Source of the DNA: Treponema sp. UBA6988
GTDB lineage: Bacteria > Spirochaetota > Spirochaetia > Treponematales > Treponemataceae
Length of the DNA: 51,365 nucleotides
Assembly: GCA_002448445.1 (NCBI GenBank)
Contig: DJYC01000037.1
Coordinates: forward strand, 1-51,365
Reading direction: 5' to 3'
Each line of letters starts with the position of its first letter. Position 1 is the first letter of the stretch. Both the position numbers and the translations under genes were made by a program. Below are positions 32,529-41,480 of the stretch, piece after piece. The notes under the pieces were generated by a model. That model did no database searches and was not told where the DNA came from. It was given only the letters and a program-made list of their open reading frames with translations.

Positions 32529-35399
32529 TTACTCGTCACCGCTTTCCTTTGGTTCAGCAGTGAACCAGCGGTGGGGAGCCTTGGCCCAGTAATTGTCAAA
32601 GATACGCAGTACGTCTTCGGCTGTCACCTGCTGGATGGCCTTTATCTTCTTTGCTTCCATATTCTCATCATCATATTCTAGGATATTCTTCACAATCATT
32701 GCGGCAGAAGCATAGCTTGTGCTCAACGTGTCATACTGGTCTGCGAGGAACATGTTTTTGTAGCGCGGAAGGATTTTTGCAAGGTCCTTGAACAAATAGC
32801 CCTTCTCGCCGTGGTTGGACTGGACGACCATACCCAGTGACATAAGGGCGCAGGCCTCTTCCCAGGCATCATTCAGGTATTCAAGACCCAACACCCCGGT
32901 AAACAAATCCTCTGCTACCGAAGCTTTGGATGATATTACATTTTCCCGGACTGTTCTGCATGCTACGCGGTGGTCGCGGGCAACACGGGCCAGTACGTCT
33001 GTATAGATTACGGAAGCGATTCTTGCCGTAAAGTAGTCCTTGTCCGTAACAGAGGGGAACTTAAACAAAAGGGATGCAAGGCGCACGTCTTCGCCTTTCT
33101 TGCACTTCATTGCAAAGGGGTTGGCAGACTTTAGCTCTACATCAGGGATTTCCCTTGCGGAAAAGACTGGCCCCTTCTGCTCAAGGCAGCCCAAGGATTC
33201 ATTTAGCACGGAAAGAAGCTCCTCACCGTCTATTTTTCCCGATGCAACTACAAAAAGCGCGGACGGATTCAGCATCTTTTCGTGGGTTTTCCTTATATTC
33301 TGCAGGGTAATTGAATTCAGCGACTGCAGGGTTACGGACGGCATGGATTCAAACGGATGCCCGGAATAGGCACTGGTATATTCCGCCAAGGAAAGCAGGT
33401 TGGACGTTGTCTCTTTGCCGGCCTCAAGGCTGAGCTTCTCATAGAAGGAATTATAGGTTTCCTCATTAAAGTCAGGATAAAGGAAGCTGTCCGTAAGAAG
33501 AGGGAGGGCATCCTTCCAGTAGCTGTCTATGACGGTCAAGGATATTGCATTCCCTAGGCTTTCCGTCTGGACCTGTATTGAAGACGAATATTTGTAGAAG
33601 GCGGTTTTTCTTTCCTGCTCACCGTAGTTTTTGCTGCTTCGTCCGGCAAGAGTAAGGGTTGCATCCGCAAGTCCAGAGCTTTCGCTTGTAAATTCAGGGA
33701 GGCCTCCCTTGACGGCGATGCTGATGGTGTCAATATCGGAAGAAGGGTTATGCTGGACGTAAAGGGGTATTCCATTTTTGAGGCTGTATTTTTTTACCTG
33801 CTTGCTTTCTGAACTTGCAAAGGGCACAGCCCCGGCATCCTTGCGCGGATAGTAAACATCCACTGGCATGGACCTGCGAAGCTCCAGCTTGTTTACGGCA
33901 TTTGCAGCATAGCGGGCATCATCCTGCCAGAAGGAATTTTTTCCCGTAATCAGCTCGAAGCCCTTGCGCTCAAATTCATCCTTTTGCTTTTCATAGAAGG
34001 AAGGCATAAGCACAACCGAAACCAGGGGATTTTTTCCATGAATGTATTTTTCTATAAAGGCTTTTGCATCCTCATGCGTTACGGAAGAAAGCTTTTCCTT
34101 GTAGGTATAATAGTAGTCGCTTGAGGCACATGCCCACCAGAAGCGCAGGGTGGCAAGCTTTCCCTGGGCGGTCTCTCCCATAATCGTGTCGCGGTCAACT
34201 AGGGCACGGGCCTTTTCCCTTACGAAATCCCTTTCAAAAAGAGCCGGGTTAAGGGCTATATCGTCAAAAACCTTTCTTGTCTGCTCAAGAAATTCAGCGG
34301 CGCGCGCGGGAACATCCTTTGCAGGATTCTTTACGAAGGCAGTTATTTCTATTACGCCGTCCTCGCGCCTGGTAACATAGGTGCAGTCCACATAATCCGT
34401 TCCTGGTATGTCCAGGCTGGCATTTGAGCACAAAGTCTTCTTGAACACGCCGTCCGGATCAAGCACCAGCGAGCAAAGGTAGTCAGCAACGTAGGTATCC
34501 TCAAGGTCAAAATCCGTGTCCGGCCCCCTGAATTTTATGGAAATCTGGGCATAGTCCTCGTTTGCGGCCTGATAGGGCATAACGGCAAACTGGGTGGAGT
34601 CGAAGGGGGCTGGGTTCTGCTTCTGGTTCTTGGGAAGTGTGAATTCAACCGGCTCGGCTGACTGCAGGCTGGTGCTTTTGTTTGACCAGTCGCCGTATAT
34701 CCTTTTGACAAGCTCGTAAACGCGGTCGGGCTCTATGTCTCCGCCTACAAAAAGAGCCGCATTTTTGGGAATCAAAAACTTGCCCTGCAAATCGTTCATG
34801 CGGGCAACAGAGGCATTTTTAATAACGCTTTCACTGCCAGCCGGGTTTGTCCTGTAGGGTGCATCGGGGAAAAGCCTTAGCGACGAATAGTTGTTGTACT
34901 GATAGGAGGGGTCTGACTTGGCTTTTTCCACGCGCATGGATAATTTCTTGCGGAAGACGGAATTGTCAATTTCCTGAACGTTAGGCGTGCGGACTGCTGC
35001 GTTCCAGAAGGCAAGCCCCCTCTCCAGCTCGCCCGAAGGAACCGTAATCGAAAAATTAGTATAGTCAACGTTGGTGGATCCATTCCACTCGGCGACCCCC
35101 ATGTCGGAAAGAGCATCCTGCATTTCGTCAGCGGTTGGGTAAAGGGCGTTTCCCCTCATCATAAGATACTCGTAGACATAAAGAAGTCCTGCGGTCTCGG
35201 GAGTTGCATCCACGGCACCGGTCTTAAAGGCAATCTCTATGTAGGCCAGCGGAACATTGTGGTCTTCCAGTGTAAAAAGCGTAAGTCCATTTTCCAGCCG
35301 GTATTCATTCAACCCCTGAACGGGAGTCTCTTTTGCAAAGCTTGCTGCACAAAAAATTGCAAGGGCAGCAGAAACAATAGTTTTCTTAATTGAAGTCAT
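32529..35399 (-). CDS. Secreted M16-family protein lacking the zinc motif (pseudopeptidase)
   Basis: The start is the Met of MTSIKKTIVSAALAIFCAASFA, a clear signal peptide; the 104 upstream in-frame codons are repeat sequence. The 956-residue product has the four-domain build of insulinase/pitrilysin proteins. First-half hallmarks are NEYRLENGLTLFTLED, IAFKTGAVDATPETAGL and VDYTNFSITV. Where active enzymes have H-x2-E-H there is Y74-V-Y-E77-Y78; only Glu remains. The second half is also degenerate (SESSGLADATLTLAGR). The zinc site is therefore missing, and a chaperone or partner role is more likely than proteolysis. The promoter TGCTATAAT ends six bases before the ATG. Confidence 0.88.
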   Translation of the reverse strand: MTSIKKTIVSAALAIFCAASFAKETPVQGLNEYRLENGLTLFTLEDHNVPLAYIEIAFKTGAVDATPETAGLLYVYEYLMMRGNALYPTADEMQDALSDMGVAEWNGSTNVDYTNFSITVPSGELERGLAFWNAAVRTPNVQEIDNSVFRKKLSMRVEKAKSDPSYQYNNYSSLRLFPDAPYRTNPAGSESVIKNASVARMNDLQGKFLIPKNAALFVGGDIEPDRVYELVKRIYGDWSNKSTSLQSAEPVEFTLPKNQKQNPAPFDSTQFAVMPYQAANEDYAQISIKFRGPDTDFDLEDTYVADYLCSLVLDPDGVFKKTLCSNASLDIPGTDYVDCTYVTRREDGVIEITAFVKNPAKDVPARAAEFLEQTRKVFDDIALNPALFERDFVREKARALVDRDTIMGETAQGKLATLRFWWACASSDYYYTYKEKLSSVTHEDAKAFIEKYIHGKNPLVSVVLMPSFYEKQKDEFERKGFELITGKNSFWQDDARYAANAVNKLELRRSMPVDVYYPRKDAGAVPFASSESKQVKKYSLKNGIPLYVQHNPSSDIDTISIAVKGGLPEFTSESSGLADATLTLAGRSSKNYGEQERKTAFYKYSSSIQVQTESLGNAISLTVIDSYWKDALPLLTDSFLYPDFNEETYNSFYEKLSLEAGKETTSNLLSLAEYTSAYSGHPFESMPSVTLQSLNSITLQNIRKTHEKMLNPSALFVVASGKIDGEELLSVLNESLGCLEQKGPVFSAREIPDVELKSANPFAMKCKKGEDVRLASLLFKFPSVTDKDYFTARIASVIYTDVLARVARDHRVACRTVRENVISSKASVAEDLFTGVLGLEYLNDAWEEACALMSLGMVVQSNHGEKGYLFKDLAKILPRYKNMFLADQYDTLSTSYASAAMIVKNILEYDDENMEAKKIKAIQQVTAEDVLRIFDNYWAKAPHRWFTAEPKESGDE

Positions 35400-35434
35400 G
35401 CAAATATTATAGCACAAATTACAGACTACGGCAA
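35400..35434 (-). promoter_or_regulatory. M16 gene promoter, leaderless layout
   Basis: On the minus strand: TTGCCG (35434-35429), 17-base spacer, TATAAT (35411-35406) with an upstream TGC forming an extended -10. The start of transcription should fall on the A of the ATG at 35399. Confidence 0.65.
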
Positions 35435-35444
35435 ATAGGGGGAG

Positions 35445-35690
35445 ATTGCATAGCGGCAGGGATTGGAGGGGCGGCGGAGCCGTTGCTGGCGGGTGGAGGT
35501 CCCTGAGCTTGCCGAAGGGCCGAACCCGGCAGCAATGGAGGGGGTAGGGCCCCCGGAACCCCGGAAAGCCCCTAAAATATGGCCTCCTTGCCATTTTTTT
35601 TGCCGGTTTTTCTGGCGAACCCCCGCGTGCATCTATGCAAACAATTGACGCGCCGTCCTTGGCGCTATTTGTTCTTAAAAAAACATTTGT
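35445..35690 (-). repeat. Hairpin repeat element F on the minus strand
   Basis: Stem-loop 1 at 35665-35650 (GCGCC, loop AAGGAC, GGCGC); an imperfect middle hairpin; stem-loop 2 at about 35604-35571 (AAAAAAATGGC, loop AAGGAG, GCCATATTTTAGG). The tail carries GCTTTCCGGGGTTCCGG, CTCCATTGCTGCCGGG, an inner CCTTCGGCAAGCTCAGGGA palindrome and CTCCAATCCCTGCCG. No gene occurs in 35400-35838, apart from promoters at both ends. Confidence 0.8.
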
Positions 35691-35742
35691 ATAACCAAGC
35701 AAGTGCCGCAAAATTTAAAGAAATCAAAGTATGAATTAAAAT

Positions 35743-35771
35743 TTGACAGTCCAGCTATTTCAAGATAAAAT
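35743..35771 (+). promoter_or_regulatory. Promoter of the second cyclase gene
   Basis: TTGACA (35743-35748), spacer of 17, TAAAAT (35766-35771). The leader of about 60 bases ends with GAGGGG before the GTG start at 35839. Confidence 0.75.
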
Positions 35772-35838
35772 AAAGTTATAACTAAAAAATACTGGGCAGA
35801 TTCCACCCTTTGCGGAACCCTGCCACCGAGGGGCTTGC

Positions 35839-37563
35839 GTGTCTAAAAAAAGATTTTTTCAGTATGTGGGCAAAACGCCTATTATTCCGCTTTCCGCAAG
35901 GATTCTTGTAATTTTTATCTCGCTAATCCTTATGTCCAACTTTATGACAAACCTCATCTCCATACAGATGACGCAGAGGCAGGTAATTGAGCTTACAAAC
36001 AAACTGACAGTAACGCAGCTGAAGGACATCTACAAGAACGCCCAGAACCAGTACCAGGTCTATTCCTACAAGCACAACAAAAACGAATGTGTACAGGCTA
36101 TGGAAAGCTCTGCGGCAGAAGACTTTTCCAACCCCAACAGCCTTGCCCTTGCCTTTGACAGAACCGGGAAGCTTTTCTTTTACATAAGCGCAAGCGGAAT
36201 GCAGCTCTCGTCCTTTTCCGACGAAGAATGCCTTGCCACGCTAAACGGCAACTTTGACAAGGGAATCCGGGAAGGCCGCATTTCCTTTGACCTTTCCGAG
36301 CAGGCAAAGAAGAACACAAAGGAAAAGAAGGCAGGCGAATACTTTGGCGTTTACAAGTACATTGAAGGCTGGAACGTTTTCTTGGTACGGGCAGAAGCCA
36401 GGGTGGACACGGACAAATTCTCCCACAAGATTACCCTTATCATTTCTCTTATCATCATTTTGCTTACATGCCTTTTCGTAGTGCTTGGAATCTACATGTT
36501 CAAAAAGATTTTCCAGAGCATCTCTAGCATTACCCAAAGCCTTTACGACATGCAGCAGAGGTCAAAGCTTGAAGTTATCAACATAGACGATGCCCCCAAT
36601 GACGACGTTACCTACATGGCGGCTTCGTTCAACACGCTTTCTGTTTCCGTAAACAACCTGCTTTCCACCTTCCAGAAATTCGTTTCCAAGGACGTTGTTT
36701 CTAAGGCTTACACAGACCACACAATCCGTTTGGAAGGCAAGCAGAGGGAACTTACCATCCTCTTTAGCGACATTAAGAGCTTTACCTACCGCACGGAAAC
36801 GCTTGGCAACGAGATTATCGACCTTTTGAACGTTCACTACAACAGCGTAATCCACGACGTGCACAAGATGAACGGTGTTGTTGGCTCAATCATTGGAGAC
36901 GCAATCCTTGCAATCTTTGGCACATACAAGAGCGGTACAATAAAATCTGCAGAGGCAATAGACGCAGGCTGGGAGATTACATACGTAACTGCGGAACTTA
37001 GGCGCAAGATGAAGGAGCAGCGCAAGAAGATAGAGCTTACCAGAAAGCTTACGGACGCGGAGGAAAGGGTCTACAAGGCGGTTCTTCTGGACATAGGCGT
37101 TGGTATAGACGGCGGTACTGTTTTCTACGGAAACATTGGTTCAGACGAGCACATGACAAACACTGTTATTGGAGACAACGTAAACTCAGCCTCTAGGCTT
37201 GAAGGCGTAACAAGGGTTTACCACCTGCCTGTAATTGTTTCTGAATATATAAAGAAAGAAGTTGCCCCAACAAGCGACCGCTACAAGTTCTACGAAATAG
37301 ACACGATTCAGGTAAAGGGAAAAACCGAGGGCAAGAAGATTTTCTATCCTCTGGACACATTCGATGACGGGCACAAAGAGCTTGAAGAAAAATTTGAAGT
37401 CTACGAAAAGGCACTGGCCGCTTACTACGACGGAGACTGGAAGTCTGCCAGAAAATTCTTTAAGCTGTCGGACCTTGAAGTTTCAAAAGTCTTCCTTGAG
37501 CGCATGGGATTAAAGAGCGCACCTGCAAACTGGAGTGGAATATGGACAATGACAACAAAATAA
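35839..37563 (+). CDS. Membrane class III nucleotide cyclase with HAMP region
   Basis: The protein has 574 residues from a GTG start. Membrane helix 1 (about 18-45), an extracytoplasmic sensor of about 150 residues, helix 2 (about 196-220), a HAMP-like linker (SITQSLYDMQQRS) and a cyclase domain (about 285-480) are followed by a TPR-like end (ALAAYYDGDWKSARKFFKLS). Metal residues are intact in ILFSDIKSFT and IIGDAILAIFG. In the usual lysine position of the substrate pocket (K-x2-GD) it has NGVVGSIIGD, so base selection may differ. GDNVNSASRLEG is present. The stop lies 22 bases inside the next gene. Confidence 0.85.
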   Translation: MSKKRFFQYVGKTPIIPLSARILVIFISLILMSNFMTNLISIQMTQRQVIELTNKLTVTQLKDIYKNAQNQYQVYSYKHNKNECVQAMESSAAEDFSNPNSLALAFDRTGKLFFYISASGMQLSSFSDEECLATLNGNFDKGIREGRISFDLSEQAKKNTKEKKAGEYFGVYKYIEGWNVFLVRAEARVDTDKFSHKITLIISLIIILLTCLFVVLGIYMFKKIFQSISSITQSLYDMQQRSKLEVINIDDAPNDDVTYMAASFNTLSVSVNNLLSTFQKFVSKDVVSKAYTDHTIRLEGKQRELTILFSDIKSFTYRTETLGNEIIDLLNVHYNSVIHDVHKMNGVVGSIIGDAILAIFGTYKSGTIKSAEAIDAGWEITYVTAELRRKMKEQRKKIELTRKLTDAEERVYKAVLLDIGVGIDGGTVFYGNIGSDEHMTNTVIGDNVNSASRLEGVTRVYHLPVIVSEYIKKEVAPTSDRYKFYEIDTIQVKGKTEGKKIFYPLDTFDDGHKELEEKFEVYEKALAAYYDGDWKSARKFFKLSDLEVSKVFLERMGLKSAPANWSGIWTMTTK

Positions 37564-39497
37564 ATTCTCTGGCAGCCGAAAAAAAACTGGACACAAGCCT
37601 GGATTTAATAGAAACAAAATCTGCGCAAAAAGAAAAGAACCTTGTCCCCGAGGAAAAAGCGGAATCCGTTCCCAGCAAAATAGAAAGGGAACTCATGCTC
37701 TTTTTGGGGGATGAACTTGCACCCCTACGCCGCACAAAAAAAGTAGACGTTTACGACCTAGAAACCGAATACCAGAAGACGGGAAAGAACATCCGCTGGT
37801 CGGTCTGGATAACCCTTGCCGCCACTGCCCTTGCGGTCATCCTTGTTACGGTGTTTACGGTAAAAGGACTTTCCAAGAGCAATGAAAAAATCGAGATAAA
37901 CTTTTCTTCTTTTGCAAACCTTGGGTTGCAGGATTTGTTCAGCCAGCTGCAGAAGACGCAGGAAAACTACGACGAAGCAACAAAGCGCCGCTCGGAGCTT
38001 AAGGGCAACCTGGAAGCACGCCTTAACGCCGTAAAGCTTGCCATGGACAACGACCTGGAAGTTCTTGCAGACTCTACATTGCCGGACGACGTAAAAAAAG
38101 AAAAACGGGCAAAAATCCGCGAGGACTACAACGCAGAGGTTCTTGCCGCCCACACGGAATTTGACGCACCGCTTTTGGCAGCAGAAACGGAAGTAAAGCA
38201 GTACGAAGAGCAGCTCAAGAACTTTGACAGCGAAAACGTTGCCCGCGCACAAAAGTACGAGCAGCAGATGGACAGCGAACGCCAAATCTACGAGCTTGAA
38301 AAAAGCCGCACCGCAAAAAATTTTCAGGACAAGCTTGACAAGGCCGCAAAGGAGCTCCAGGAAACAAGGCAGAAGGGAATCGAAGACAGGCGCAAGGCCA
38401 CCAGAGAAATTGCAAGCCGCTACGAAGGAGAACTTGCATCCCTTGACCCAACCATAAAAGATTCAAAAGTAAACAAGATAATCTCTGATGCAGAAAGCAA
38501 ACTTGGCCCTTCCATCTTTGACGCAAACGCATTCATAAAGCTTGCAGGAGACACAAGCCAGGAATTTTCCGCATCGCTAAAACAGGCACAGGCAGACTAC
38601 GAAAATTTGTTTGCCCTTTACCAGCAGGCATCTTCCATTCCCTACAAGAATTCAATGAAGGCACTTGTTCCGGCAGAAAGAAAGCTTTCCTACAATATTA
38701 TTGCCGCCCTCACCTCTTCCGCATCAAGCGAAATAAAGGCAAAAAACTCGGAGCTTGAAAAACTGAACGAGCAGATAGCATCCCTTACCCGCGACATGGA
38801 AGACAAAAAGAAGGAAGTGGAAGCCCTTAGCCAGCAGTTTGACCACGAAAAGCAAAAGGCCACAAACCTTGAATACCAGGCAAGCCAGTCAGCAGCCCTG
38901 CAGCAAAAAATAGAAGAAAGCCAGCAGCAAAGTGCATCCCTAGAAAAACAACTGGCAGAAGCAAGCGCAAAGTCCAGCCGCCTTGAACAAAGGATTGCAG
39001 AACTGGAACAAAAACTTTCTTCCGCAGAAAGCAGCCTTAGCGCAAGGGAAAACCAGCAGACAGAAGAAACCCCATCACAACAGGGAACGGCATCGGCATC
39101 CCAGCAGGCAGAACTTGAAGAGGCAAAGCGCATCAACGAAGAAGCCCAGCGCGAACTAGAAAAAATGCAGTCCCAGCTAAAGACCGTAAAAAACCAGAGG
39201 GATTACGCTGTTAACTCAAGCCTTGCATTCAAGGCAATCCTCAACAGCAACGTAATTGCAGACAACATAGCGGGCTTTGTCGTAGGCCCCACAGGTCAAA
39301 GCGGAGCACCCGTATTCATAAGGAACGCCTACAAGGGCAGAGTATCTGGCGACGGTTCAACAAGGGTAAAGGTAAGCTCCGGTTCCAGCATAATAGCCAC
39401 AGGTTCACTAAGGGAAGCAGACGGCGACTTCTACATAATCCCGGACGAAGGCAGCGCCACCCTCTCTTCCGGAAACACAATAGAACTCGACCAGTAA
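37542..39497 (+). CDS. Single-helix membrane protein with long coiled coils
   Basis: This 651-residue product starts within the cyclase gene (22-base overlap) after GGAGTGGAAT, so the two are coupled. A cytoplasmic N-terminus of about 85 residues, one membrane helix (WITLAATALAVILVTVF), then about 450 residues of Ala/Glu/Lys/Gln-rich coiled coil lead to a C-terminal beta domain of about 80 residues (FVVGPTGQSGAPVFIRNAYKG, VKVSSGSSIIATGSL). The topology suggests a cell-envelope spacer with a small SH3-like head. It is probably a structural or sensory partner of the cyclase; this is inference from the overlap. The family is not recognised. Confidence 0.75.
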   Translation: MDNDNKINSLAAEKKLDTSLDLIETKSAQKEKNLVPEEKAESVPSKIERELMLFLGDELAPLRRTKKVDVYDLETEYQKTGKNIRWSVWITLAATALAVILVTVFTVKGLSKSNEKIEINFSSFANLGLQDLFSQLQKTQENYDEATKRRSELKGNLEARLNAVKLAMDNDLEVLADSTLPDDVKKEKRAKIREDYNAEVLAAHTEFDAPLLAAETEVKQYEEQLKNFDSENVARAQKYEQQMDSERQIYELEKSRTAKNFQDKLDKAAKELQETRQKGIEDRRKATREIASRYEGELASLDPTIKDSKVNKIISDAESKLGPSIFDANAFIKLAGDTSQEFSASLKQAQADYENLFALYQQASSIPYKNSMKALVPAERKLSYNIIAALTSSASSEIKAKNSELEKLNEQIASLTRDMEDKKKEVEALSQQFDHEKQKATNLEYQASQSAALQQKIEESQQQSASLEKQLAEASAKSSRLEQRIAELEQKLSSAESSLSARENQQTEETPSQQGTASASQQAELEEAKRINEEAQRELEKMQSQLKTVKNQRDYAVNSSLAFKAILNSNVIADNIAGFVVGPTGQSGAPVFIRNAYKGRVSGDGSTRVKVSSGSSIIATGSLREADGDFYIIPDEGSATLSSGNTIELDQ

Positions 39498-39559
39498 AAG
39501 TGAATGCTTATTTTTCTTTTTTGGGCGGCAGTTTCTTCTTTTGACAAATGTTAGGAAAG

Positions 39560-39780
39560 CAAACACCTTGCCATTTTTTACCGCAAACCGATAGCGCCAT
39601 GGACGGCGCGTCAATTGTTTGCAGAACGACATGCGGGTTTTCGCCAGAAAACCCGGCTTAAAAAATGGCAAGGAGGCCATTTTTTAAGCGCTTTCCGGGG
39701 TTCCGCTTACGCTCCATTCCTACGCTGCGCTTCGGAATGGCTCCGCCACCCCTCCAATCCCTGCCGCTACCTCGTCTGCA
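39560..39780 (+). repeat. Hairpin repeat element E, the most regular copy
   Basis: Stem-loop 1 at 39594-39609 (GCGCC, loop ATGGAC, GGCGC); middle hairpin at 39634-39655 (CGGGTTTTC/GAAAACCCG); stem-loop 2 at 39656-39689 (GCTTAAAAAATGGC, loop AAGGAG, GCCATTTTTTAAGC, a perfect 14-pair stem). The tail has GCTTTCCGGGGTTCCGC, a GGAATGG/CCATTCC hairpin and CTCCAATCCCTGCCG. CCTTGCCATTTTTTA at 39566-39580 is fully complementary to 39659-39673, so stem-loop 2 and this pairing exclude each other. Confidence 0.85.
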
Positions 39781-39829
39781 AACAATCACAATAAGCTTCA
39801 ATTTGTTTTTTGTGGCAAACACTTATGCA

Positions 39830-40030
39830 AAGCAACCGTAAGTCAGGTTTGGGCGCAACGGGAAGCACACAACGGTAGCGAGTGCGTGGCGTTGTGGGGC
39901 TTAAAATCCATTTGCGCGGAGCGAACGAAGTGAGCGAAAGTCCTATTACCGCGCACGTGGTTGTTGCAAACAACCCACTGGATTCTTCAGACAGATTTTG
40001 CTGGTAGTGGAGCCCAAACCTGACTTACGA
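39830..40030. repeat. Second inverted-repeat element with CAGGTTTGGGC ends
   Basis: The ends GTAAGTCAGGTTTGGGCGC (39838) and GAGCCCAAACCTGACTTACG (40011-40030) are inverted copies. Between them are hairpins such as TTTGCGCGGAGCG, and ACAACGGTAGCGAGTGCGTGGCGTTGT. A relative with CAGTTTTGGGCTCC...GCGCCCAAACCTGATTT ends lies at 48750-48918. These look like terminal inverted repeats of a small non-coding mobile element. No gene was seen in 39498-40110. Confidence 0.65.
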
Positions 40031-40048
40031 AGTTCTGTAGCCCCTCAA

Positions 40049-40077
40049 TTGAAACAAAAACTGCAATCCGCTATAAT
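40049..40077 (+). promoter_or_regulatory. Promoter of the UPF0210 gene
   Basis: TTGAAA (40049-40054), spacer of 17, TATAAT (40072-40077). A leader of about 27 bases contains AGAGGA before the ATG at 40111. Confidence 0.75.
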
Positions 40078-40110
40078 TGGCATATTCATTTTTATGTCAG
40101 AGGATTTAAG

Positions 40111-41472
40111 ATGATTTTTTCACCGGTAGAAATTCAGGAAACTGTAAACATGTTCATGCGCCAGAAGCTGGACATCCGCTGCATAACCATGGGCATCTCG
40201 CTCTTGGACTGTGCCTGCGAAGACGCAAAAAAGGCAAACCAGAAAATTTACGACAAAATCATGCGCTATGCAGGAAACCTTGTCCGCGTTGGGCAGGACA
40301 TAGAAAAGGAATTCGGAGTTCCTATCATAAACAAGCGCATTTCCGTAACACCAATTGCCCTTGTTGCCGGTGCCAGCGGGGAAAAATCCTATGTTGAATA
40401 CTGCCGCACCTTGGACAAGTGTGCAAAGGAACTTGGCGTTAACTTTATTGGCGGTTTTTCTGCCCTTGTCCAGAAGGGAATCACCCAGGCAGACCGCATA
40501 CTCATAGACTCTATCCCGGAAGCACTTGCGGTTACAGACAACGTATGCTCATCCGTAAATGTCGGCACTACAAAAAACGGAATCAACATGGATGCCGTTA
40601 AGCTCATGGGCGAGACAATCAAAAAAACGGCCGAAGCCTCCGCTTCTTGTGCAGTGAACGGCTGCGCAAAACTTGTAGTCTTTACAAATGCACCGGAAGA
40701 CAACCCCTTTATGGCAGGAGCATTCCACGGTCCCGGAGAAGGAGACGCAGTAATCAACGTTGGCGTTTCAGGTCCCGGAGTTATCCTTGCCGCGGCAAAA
40801 GAATTCAAGGGCCGCCCAATCAACGAGCTTGCAGACGGAATCAAGAAGATGGCCTTTAAGATTACCCGCATGGGTCAGATGGTAGGAAGCGAAGCAGCAA
40901 AGCGTCTTGGCGTAAACTTTGGCATCCTTGACCTAAGCCTTGCCCCAACACCGGAAGTTGGAGACAGCGTTGCCCGCATCCTTGAAGAAATTGGCCTTGA
41001 AGGTGCAGGTGCCCCAGGAACAACAGCAGCCCTTGCAATGCTAACAGACATGGTAAAAAAAGGCGGCGTAATGGCTTCCACAAACGTTGGCGGTTTGAGC
41101 GGCGCATTCATTCCTGTAAGCGAAGACGAAGGAATGATAAACGCTGTTAAGCAACATTCAATATGCCTTGAAAAACTTGAGGCAATGACATGCGTATGTT
41201 CAGTTGGCCTTGACATGATTGCAATCCCAGGTGACACTCCAGCCACCACAATCAGCGGAATCATGGCAGACGAAATGGCAATCGGCATGGTAAACAACAA
41301 GACCACAGCTGTCCGCCTTATCCCTGCCCCAGGCAAAAAAGCAGGTGAATGGGTTGAATTTGGAGGTCTATTGGGAGGCTGCCCGGTAATGGATGTGAAC
41401 ACATTCAGCTGCGCGGACTTTATTAACCGCGGAGGTCGCATACCTGCCCCAATTCATTCATTCAGGAACTAA
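40111..41472 (+). CDS. UPF0210/DUF711 family protein, PFL-like fold
   Basis: This 453-residue protein matches the conserved UPF0210 family throughout: DIRCITMGISLLDCACED, GVPIINKRISVTPIALVAG, GGFSALVQKG, FHGPGEGDAVINVGVSGPGV and LGVNFGILDLSLAPTPEVGDSVA. The family is structurally related to pyruvate-formate-lyase-like barrels, but no reaction is established. In many bacteria it follows a small ACT-domain gene; none is present here. It has its own promoter and is followed by a GNAT gene after eight bases, so the two form an operon. Confidence 0.9.
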   Translation: MIFSPVEIQETVNMFMRQKLDIRCITMGISLLDCACEDAKKANQKIYDKIMRYAGNLVRVGQDIEKEFGVPIINKRISVTPIALVAGASGEKSYVEYCRTLDKCAKELGVNFIGGFSALVQKGITQADRILIDSIPEALAVTDNVCSSVNVGTTKNGINMDAVKLMGETIKKTAEASASCAVNGCAKLVVFTNAPEDNPFMAGAFHGPGEGDAVINVGVSGPGVILAAAKEFKGRPINELADGIKKMAFKITRMGQMVGSEAAKRLGVNFGILDLSLAPTPEVGDSVARILEEIGLEGAGAPGTTAALAMLTDMVKKGGVMASTNVGGLSGAFIPVSEDEGMINAVKQHSICLEKLEAMTCVCSVGLDMIAIPGDTPATTISGIMADEMAIGMVNNKTTAVRLIPAPGKKAGEWVEFGGLLGGCPVMDVNTFSCADFINRGGRIPAPIHSFRN

Positions 41473-41480
41473 AAAGGCCA

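Noticed and set aside
35400..35711. N-terminal extension of the M16 protein by 104 codons
   Set aside because: The extra codons fall in repeat sequence and the real protein begins with a signal peptide at 35399, where a promoter is also placed.
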